Part shown: one piece after another, positions 59,118 through 64,000 of the stretch | Layout of the letters: each line of letters starts with the position of its first letter | Position numbering within the stretch: the stretch's first letter is position 1 | NCBI RefSeq assembly: GCF_027587375.1 | Contig: NZ_JAMXIC010000007.1 | Location: 124,001-188,000, forward strand | Reading direction: 5' to 3' | DNA: 64,000 bases | Source: Arthrobacter sp. B2a2-09 | Lineage (GTDB): Bacteria > Actinomycetota > Actinomycetes > Actinomycetales > Micrococcaceae | The notes under the pieces: model-generated | Seen by the model: the letters and a program-made list of their open reading frames with translations, nothing else | What the model was told of the DNA's origin: nothing | Databases searched by the model: none | Translations under genes and position numbers: made by a program

Positions 59118-60485
59118 TTAGGGCTCTGCGTGCTGGCTGGCTCGTGCGGGGTCAAGGGCTTCGGCGGGGACGGCTTCGCTGGCTTTTCCCCGACGGCTGA
59201 GGACAACCATGAGGATCGAGGACAGGAGCATGAACCCACCCACCACGAACATCGGCACCGCGTAGCTTCCGGTCCAGTCCTTGAGCCAGCCTGTGATGTA
59301 GCCAGCGCTGAAGCCGGCCAAGTTGCCTACCGTGTTGATCAGCGCGATGCCTGCTGCGGCCGCGGCGCCCGTGAGGAACTGGGTGGGCACCGTCCAGAAG
59401 TTCGGCAGTGCCGCGAAAATGGACATGGCGGTGATCGTGATGACGGCGATCGTAGCGGCCGGGGAGCCAGCGAACAGCGCCAACGGGATGCTGACGGCGC
59501 CGGTCAAAGCGGGCAGGGCGATGTGCCACGTCTTGACGCCGCGCTTGGTGGCGTCCCTGGACCAGAAGTACAGCGCGACGGCGGCCGGCAGGTATGGGAT
59601 GGCCGTGATGAGGCCTTGCTGGAAGACGTCGAACTTCGTGCCGAACTGGGTCTCGAAACCCTTGATGATGGTCGGCAGGAAGAAGCCGAGCGCGTACAGG
59701 CCGTAGATGAAGCCGAAGTAGATCAGGGAGAGCATCCAGACGCGGCCGTTGCCGAACACTGTGCGGACGCTGACGTGCTTGTTGCTGGCGGAGGTCGCTG
59801 CCTTTTCCTTTTCGAGAGCGCCGGTCAGCCAGGTCTTTTCCTCGGACGTCAGCCACTTGGCCTTGGCGGGGGAGTCGGCAAGGTAGAACCAGGAGATGAC
59901 GCCGATGGCGATCGCCGGAATGGCAACGCCGAAGAACATGAAGCGCCAGCCTTCGAGGCCGAAGAACACGCCGTGCTGCTGGATCAACGCACCGGCCAGC
60001 GGAGCGCCGATCACCGTGGTCAGTGGCTGTGCCAAGTAAAAGAGCGCCAGGATCTTGCTGCGGTGTTTTGCGGGGACCCAGAGGCTCAGGAAAAGAATGG
60101 CGCCGGGGAAGAATCCGGCCTCGGCCACACCCAGGATGAAGCGCAGGATGTAGAGCTGGTCCACGTTGCCCACCCAGGTGAACACGAGGGACACGATGCC
60201 CCAGCTGACCATGATGCGGGCGAGCCAGCGGCGTGCACCGAACTTATGGAGGGCCAGGTTGCTGGGGACCTCCAGCAGGATGTAGCCGATGAAGAAGACT
60301 CCGGAGGCGAAGCCGAACTGTGCAGCGGAGAGCGCCAGGTCAGTGTTCATGCCGTTGGGGCCGGCGAATGAAATAGCCGTCCGGTCCAGGTAATTGATGA
60401 AGAACATCAAGGCGACGAACGGCACCAGCCGGATCGCGACCTTCTTGATGGCCGATCTTTCGACCACCGATTGTGTGGTGTCCAC
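59118..60485 (-). CDS. MFS transporter, anion:cation symporter type
   Basis: A 455-residue major facilitator with about twelve helices. The first loop FINYLDRTAISFAGPNGMNT and LEVPSNLALHKFGARRWLAR motif point to the anion:cation symporter family, which imports sugar acids. It is the first gene of the operon, starting about 110 nt downstream of the promoter at 60604-60633 and its operator. D-apionate or a related sugar acid is the expected cargo. C-terminal residues are hydrophilic and variable. Confidence 0.85.
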   Translation of the reverse strand: MDTTQSVVERSAIKKVAIRLVPFVALMFFINYLDRTAISFAGPNGMNTDLALSAAQFGFASGVFFIGYILLEVPSNLALHKFGARRWLARIMVSWGIVSLVFTWVGNVDQLYILRFILGVAEAGFFPGAILFLSLWVPAKHRSKILALFYLAQPLTTVIGAPLAGALIQQHGVFFGLEGWRFMFFGVAIPAIAIGVISWFYLADSPAKAKWLTSEEKTWLTGALEKEKAATSASNKHVSVRTVFGNGRVWMLSLIYFGFIYGLYALGFFLPTIIKGFETQFGTKFDVFQQGLITAIPYLPAAVALYFWSRDATKRGVKTWHIALPALTGAVSIPLALFAGSPAATIAVITITAMSIFAALPNFWTVPTQFLTGAAAAAGIALINTVGNLAGFSAGYITGWLKDWTGSYAVPMFVVGGFMLLSSILMVVLSRRGKASEAVPAEALDPARASQHAEP

Positions 60486-60603
60486 ATTGACTCCTAGAGG
60501 TTGCCGGAGCGCGTTGTCCTTCCGTGGACCAGGCGGCTCGGGTTTTCTTAGTGCCGATCCGTGGACTGCGATGCCTCAGGACCGAGCTAAGCGTGTGATA
60601 AAA

Positions 60604-60645
60604 ACCATACGCCCCTGAAAGCAAATTGGTCAACCGGTTGACTGA
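60604..60645 (-). promoter_or_regulatory. Apionate operon promoter with GntR operator O1
   Basis: On the minus strand the -35 TTGACC (60628-60633) and -10 TATGGT (60604-60609) are separated by 18 bp. The -35 is inside the operator TTGGTCAACCGGTTGACT (60626-60643, palindromic GTCAACC/GGTTGAC core at 60629-60642). GntR binding would block RNA polymerase directly. Confidence 0.72.
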
Positions 60646-60705
60646 TCCTAATTTTCGATCGCACCCACGGGCAGTCGATGGGGCGCGCCTGGGTGGCGGC
60701 GGAAA

Positions 60706-60733
60706 TTGGTCATCCGGTTGCTACGCTGTGAAG
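60706..60733 (+). promoter_or_regulatory. GntR autoregulatory site O2 and leaderless -10
   Basis: TTGGTCATCCGGTTGCT (60706-60722) is a degenerate copy of the operator seen at O1 and O3. TACGCT (60722-60727) follows and is exactly 6 nt from ATG 60734, the leaderless arrangement. The operator overlaps the -10 by a base, so binding would repress the gntR gene itself. Confidence 0.62.
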
Positions 60734-61477
60734 ATGTCAGCGAATTCCGCCGCAGCAGCGGCCCACATGACGGCAGCCCTTGCCCCCATGGAACACGGCT
60801 CCGTCGTCTCCGAGGTTGCCGAGAGGCTGCTCGCGTACTTCACCAGCGGCGACATCGCGGCCGGGACGCGCCTCCCGGCGGAGCGGCAGCTGGCGGCTTC
60901 GCTCGGCGTCGGGCGTTCGGCGGTTCGCGAGGCGTTGGCCGCGCTGGAGATCCTCGGCATTGTCATCGTCCGCCCAGGGTCCGGAACATACTTGCGCGAC
61001 GGCGCCTCCGAGTTGCTGCCCCGGACCCTCAGTTGGGGCCTCATGCTGGGCGAGCCGCGCACGCGCGAACTCGTCGAGCTCCGGAGCGGCTTGGAGGTCC
61101 AGGCGGTTCAGTTGGCCGCGGCCCGCATTAGCGACGAGGCTTTGGAGCGCATGCGAGCCAATCTTGATTCGATGGAGGCCGGGCTGGATAGCCTCGCGGT
61201 CTTCGTCGAGGCCGATGCCGCATTCCATAAGGAAATCGCTTCCGCTTCCGGGAATCAGGTCCTGCAGGAACTCCTGCAGAGCATTAGGTCGCTCTTGCGA
61301 ATCTGGGTGGACCGGGCGCTGACCGATGAAGGCCACGCCGCCGCCGCGCTCGCCGAGCATCGCGCGATCTTCAAGGCCCTCGAGTCCCGGGACGCCACCC
61401 TGGTGACGGAGGCCATGGTCTCGCACATGGGCACGGCGTCTCGCCGCCTGCTGGCAGGCTACGACGCAGCCCAATAG
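60734..61477 (+). CDS. GntR-family (FadR-type) regulator of the apionate regulon
   Basis: A 247-residue FadR-subfamily GntR regulator. The winged HTH reads AGTRLPAERQLAASLGVGRS, then AVREALAALEILGIVIVRPG. The all-helical FCD domain fills the rest and contains a metal-binding arrangement with DAAFHKEIASASGN. ATG 60734 is chosen over 60626 because the leaderless-type -10 sits exactly 6 nt upstream. The 60626 start would place the operators inside the gene. The protein is encoded between the two transcription units that carry its presumed sites, O1 and O3. Confidence 0.87.
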   Translation: MSANSAAAAAHMTAALAPMEHGSVVSEVAERLLAYFTSGDIAAGTRLPAERQLAASLGVGRSAVREALAALEILGIVIVRPGSGTYLRDGASELLPRTLSWGLMLGEPRTRELVELRSGLEVQAVQLAAARISDEALERMRANLDSMEAGLDSLAVFVEADAAFHKEIASASGNQVLQELLQSIRSLLRIWVDRALTDEGHAAAALAEHRAIFKALESRDATLVTEAMVSHMGTASRRLLAGYDAAQ

Positions 61478-61515
61478 CGTCGGCGCCTGGCCGCTTTCGC
61501 CGGGCCGCACCTGAG

Positions 61516-61586
61516 ACGTGGTGGCAGGATTCGAACCCGCGTGCGCTGCTTTGCAGGCAGCTCCCTGGCCTCTCGGGTACACCACG
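61516..61586 (-). tRNA. tRNA-Cys(GCA), atypical
   Basis: A 71-nt cloverleaf is visible on the minus strand. The acceptor stem CGTGGTG/CACCACG is perfect over 7 bp, the D-stem is CCC/GGG, the anticodon stem GCTGC/GCAGC closes the loop CTGCAAA with anticodon GCA, and the T-arm is GCGGG, TTCGAAT and CCTGC. The discriminator is U, as expected for Cys. No CCA is encoded. The first pair is C1-G72, not the G1-C72 usual for tRNA-Cys as I know it. It lies between the GntR gene and the lactonase gene. Confidence 0.85.
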
Positions 61587-61712
61587 TGCATCGAGGTTAG
61601 GCAGGCTGCGGGGCGCGATCCAACAATGGTTTCGAAGCCTTTCGCCGGGTTTCGCGGCGTTGCTTCAGGTGACCTCCCGCTACGCGGACCACACCGCGCG
61701 CGTTCTCGAATA

Positions 61713-61753
61713 TTGGTCAACCGGTTGACTCGTCGCATGGCGAGCATCACAAT
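61713..61753 (+). promoter_or_regulatory. Lactonase promoter with GntR operator O3
   Basis: TTGGTCAACCGGTTGACT (61713-61730) is identical over 18 bp to O1. The -35 TTGACT (61725-61730) lies inside it, and CACAAT (61748-61753) is 17 bp further as the -10. The arrangement matches O1, where the -35 also lies in the operator. Confidence 0.68.
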
Positions 61754-61798
61754 TGATTCCGATTATGCTTACTCCCGTCCTCGCTGCAAAGGCTTGTT

Positions 61799-63532
61799 GT
61801 GATCAATGACGAAAACCACGCCAGGCTGTTCGCCCCATCGGAAACGGTGGAATCGGCAGCTTGGCGGGCCGAGCTCCGCAACGATGAACTCTCGGACATC
61901 ACGTTCAACGGCATACCAGTACTCCGGGCTATTCGCGCAGTGGTTCGCGACCAGGACTGGCGAACCCTCGTGCCCACTGTCGGCCGGGTCGCGCACCACG
62001 CCGACGGCGCCACTACGCTCCTGCTCGACGTCGACTTCGCCGGTTTTGGCTCCAGCTACACGGGCGAGCTCGCCATCCACTTCACGAAGGACAGCGTCAA
62101 AGTGACGTTCGACGGCGTCGCTCCCGCTGCCTTCCGCAGCAACAGGATCGGACTCGTAGTCCTGCACCGCCCCGACGACGCCGGCCGCGCGGTGACCATC
62201 GGCAGCCCAGGCGGCGCTGGCACGCCGTCGTTCTTCCCCATGGACATCAGCCCGCACCAACCCTTCTTGGACGTTTCTTCCATGGAATGGGAGTGCGACG
62301 GAACGCGATTCAGGCTCGACTTCCACGGCGACGTGTTCGAGACCGAGGACCAGCGGAACTGGACGGACGCCTCGTTCAAGACGTACAGCACGCCGCTTTC
62401 CAAGCCCTTCCCGGTGGGTGTTTCCGCCGGCGATCGCGTCCACCAGTCGGTGCTGCTGACGGCGACGCCTTTGACGACGGCGCCGACCCCACGGCAGCCG
62501 GAGCGCGTGCTGACAGTGCTCGACGGCGGCGCGGCCCGGGTGCCGGCGCTTTCGGTTTCGGCTACCTCGGCTTCGGCGACGGCATCCAAGATCCAATGTG
62601 AACCCATCCCCGGCCTGGACGCGCTGCTTCTGGAGCTGGCGCCCGGACCGGACACTGCGCGCAAGGTCCGGCGTGCCGCGGAAGAGGCCGCGGATCTGGA
62701 CGTTCCGCTGGATGTGCGCCTGTCGGTCGATTCGCCGGATCGCATCGGGGAACTCCTCGAGCTCCTGCCGTTGGACAATGTGATGCGGCTCGCGGTGTTC
62801 GACGCCTTCAGCCATGTCACTGAGCCAGCGCTGTGGGCAGTACTCAAGAACGAGGCCAGGCAGCGCGGATTTACCGGCGCACTGCTTGCCGGCGCGCGGT
62901 CGCACTTCACGGAGCTGAACCGTAATGCGGACCGGCTCCCCTCGGACGCGGACGCTGTCACCTTCAGCATCACGCCGCAAATGCACGCCACCGAGGTGCC
63001 GCACGTCGTCGAAACCCTGCCCATGCAGCGGCTCGTCGCGCTCAATGCGCTCCGGATCGGCTCTGGACGGCCGTTGCATCTCGGGCCGGTGACCCTCAAA
63101 GCGCGGTTCAACGCCGTCGCCACCGAAGGCGACGACGCGGCAGCCGAGGCGATGGCCACCGACCCGCTGCAGCCCGAGACTTTCACGGCCGCCTGGCTGT
63201 TGGGCAGCATCGCGGCCCTCAGCGTTCCCGGCGTCGAATCCGTCAGCTATTTCGAGGCAACTGGACCGCGCGGTATCCGCGGAAGCGGCGGCCTCACGCC
63301 CGCGGGCGAGATGCTGGCCGCCGTCGCCGCCCTGCGGGGCTGCGAGGTTCTTGACGTGGCTGGCGAGGTGCCCGGCGTCGTGCTGTATCCCGTGCGCGAC
63401 GGCGGCACGACGGTCCTGTTTGCCGCTAACCTCACTGCCAAACCGCTGAGCGTCGTCGTCCGGCTGCCGGGTGGCGACAGTACCAATCTTGGACTTGAGC
63501 CGTGGGCTGCTGTTGTCCGCGGCGTCGACTGA
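61799..63532 (+). CDS. apnL: D-apionolactonase-like protein
   Basis: A 577-residue protein resembling D-apionolactonase, which opens D-apionolactone to D-apionate. The N-terminus follows the family pattern as I remember it, with a beta-sandwich strand LRNDELSDITFNGIPVLRAI and AVVRDQDWRTLVP. The TIM-barrel centre and C-terminal part (LRIGSGRPLHLGPVTL, SVSYFEATGPRGIRGSGGLT) fit a glycosidase-like fold. GTG 61799 lies 34-46 nt after the predicted start point. It is controlled by operator O3. Assignment leans on context with ApnO and OiaC, though the N-terminal resemblance is independent. No search was run. Confidence 0.76.
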   Translation: MINDENHARLFAPSETVESAAWRAELRNDELSDITFNGIPVLRAIRAVVRDQDWRTLVPTVGRVAHHADGATTLLLDVDFAGFGSSYTGELAIHFTKDSVKVTFDGVAPAAFRSNRIGLVVLHRPDDAGRAVTIGSPGGAGTPSFFPMDISPHQPFLDVSSMEWECDGTRFRLDFHGDVFETEDQRNWTDASFKTYSTPLSKPFPVGVSAGDRVHQSVLLTATPLTTAPTPRQPERVLTVLDGGAARVPALSVSATSASATASKIQCEPIPGLDALLLELAPGPDTARKVRRAAEEAADLDVPLDVRLSVDSPDRIGELLELLPLDNVMRLAVFDAFSHVTEPALWAVLKNEARQRGFTGALLAGARSHFTELNRNADRLPSDADAVTFSITPQMHATEVPHVVETLPMQRLVALNALRIGSGRPLHLGPVTLKARFNAVATEGDDAAAEAMATDPLQPETFTAAWLLGSIAALSVPGVESVSYFEATGPRGIRGSGGLTPAGEMLAAVAALRGCEVLDVAGEVPGVVLYPVRDGGTTVLFAANLTAKPLSVVVRLPGGDSTNLGLEPWAAVVRGVD

Positions 63533-63550
63533 ACTGAAAGAGGAACCACA

Positions 63551-64000
63551 ATGAGTAAACGGCTAGACGGCAAGACCGCCCTTGTCACGGGGGCAGGCTC
63601 CGGCATCGGACTGGCCGTGGCCCAGCGTTTCGTTGCCGAAGGCGCCCGCGTGTACTTCGCCGACATTAACCTGGATGCCGCGGAGAAGGCTGCCGCTGTC
63701 ACGGGATCGGCCCTGGCCCGGGCTGTGCGCATGGACATCTCGGACGAAGCCAGCGTGACTGCGGCATACGCCGCCGTGGCGGAACGCGGGACGCTCGACG
63801 TCGTGGTGGCCAATGCCGGGGTGCAGCTGTTCGGGCAAGACGCCCGCGTGGGGGACCTGGATCTGGAGGTCTGGGAAAAGACCGTGTCCATCAACCAGCG
63901 CGGCGCCTTCCTGACGCTCAAGTACGCAGTCCGTGCCATGGAAGGTCGCGGAGGATCCATTATTTGCACCGGCAGTCCCACCGCGGTGGTGGCTTGTGGG
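63551..64000 (+). CDS. SDR-family oxidoreductase, partial (runs off the window)
   Basis: The first 150 residues of a classical short-chain dehydrogenase. The cofactor loop is ALVTGAGSGIGLAVAQRF and the central strand ends VVVANAGVQLFGQ. The catalytic Ser region (IICTGSPTAV) is just reached, and the Tyr/Lys motif lies beyond the window. RBS GAGGAA precedes ATG 63551, 18 bp after the lactonase stop, so they are co-transcribed. It could oxidise a sugar such as D-apiose to its lactone, though known D-apiose dehydrogenases that I recall are of another family. Confidence 0.85.
   Translation, partial: MSKRLDGKTALVTGAGSGIGLAVAQRFVAEGARVYFADINLDAAEKAAAVTGSALARAVRMDISDEASVTAAYAAVAERGTLDVVVANAGVQLFGQDARVGDLDLEVWEKTVSINQRGAFLTLKYAVRAMEGRGGSIICTGSPTAVVACG

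Overview
This 64 kb window is a piece of a high-GC actinobacterial chromosome. Gene content and style (GAF-ANTAR regulator, pxpABC, the 1657-residue NAD-glutamate dehydrogenase, ABC sugar importers without their own ATPase, many TANNNT-plus-6-nt leaderless starts) suggest a soil member of the Micrococcaceae such as Arthrobacter, Paenarthrobacter or Pseudarthrobacter. This assignment is an inference from reading proteins and was not searched. I see no transposase, integrase, prophage or CRISPR array. The region is a densely packed catabolic 'menu' of substrate-specific operons, each with its own regulator.

Layout. 0.3-1.4 kb: GAF-ANTAR regulator and an SRPBCC protein. 1.7-7.4 kb: NCS1 permease, hydantoinase/oxoprolinase-type protein, DUF917 protein and PucR regulator, a cluster for an unidentified cyclic amide or purine-like compound. 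7.5-12.5 kb: carboxylesterase, then LacI regulator, beta-phosphoglucomutase and GH65 phosphorylase (disaccharide phosphorolysis). 12.6-16.9 kb: small proteins including a toxin-antitoxin locus whose toxin looks internally deleted, a UGT-type glycosyltransferase, an AlkD-like protein and an EcsC-like protein. 16.9-19.2 kb: pxpA-pxpB-pxpC (5-oxoprolinase). 19.3-27.4 kb: DUF445 protein, GDPD, FAH-family protein, DoxX-like protein, azlCD, TetR regulator, thiamine-binding protein, methyltransferase, acetyltransferase and spermidine-synthase-like protein, followed by a 32-bp tandem repeat array. 27.7-32.0 kb: LysR regulator divergent from an MHS transporter and 3-hydroxybutyrate dehydrogenase, then a diguanylate cyclase. 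32.2-37.9 kb: GH32 enzyme, sugar ABC importer and LacI regulator (fructan or fructo-oligosaccharide use). 37.9-42.0 kb: small HTH protein, secreted polysaccharide deacetylase, secreted Ala/Pro-rich protein and LysE exporter. 42.1-48.3 kb: histidine utilisation (amino acid permease, IclR regulator, hutU, hutH). 49.1-54.1 kb: NAD-glutamate dehydrogenase.

54.3-64.0 kb is the most coherent block. It appears to encode a full route from D-apionolactone to D-erythrose 4-phosphate: lactonase (ApnL), oxidoisomerase (ApnO), decarboxylase (OiaC), L-erythrulose kinase (LerK), two isomerases (LerI, DerI), an MFS importer and a GntR regulator. Two identical 18-bp operator sequences and one degenerate copy lie in front of the three transcription units and tie them into one regulon. 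An atypical tRNA-Cys(GCA) lies inside this block.

Cross-cutting structure. A family of 62-66 bp near-perfect palindromes (21617, 44658, 46579 and 59050, plus a core-only copy at 12514) is scattered through intergenic gaps, two of them inside operons and one supplying the stop codon of a gene. A second, unrelated long palindrome lies at 54218. These dispersed elements and the tandem array are the structures not explained by coding content.
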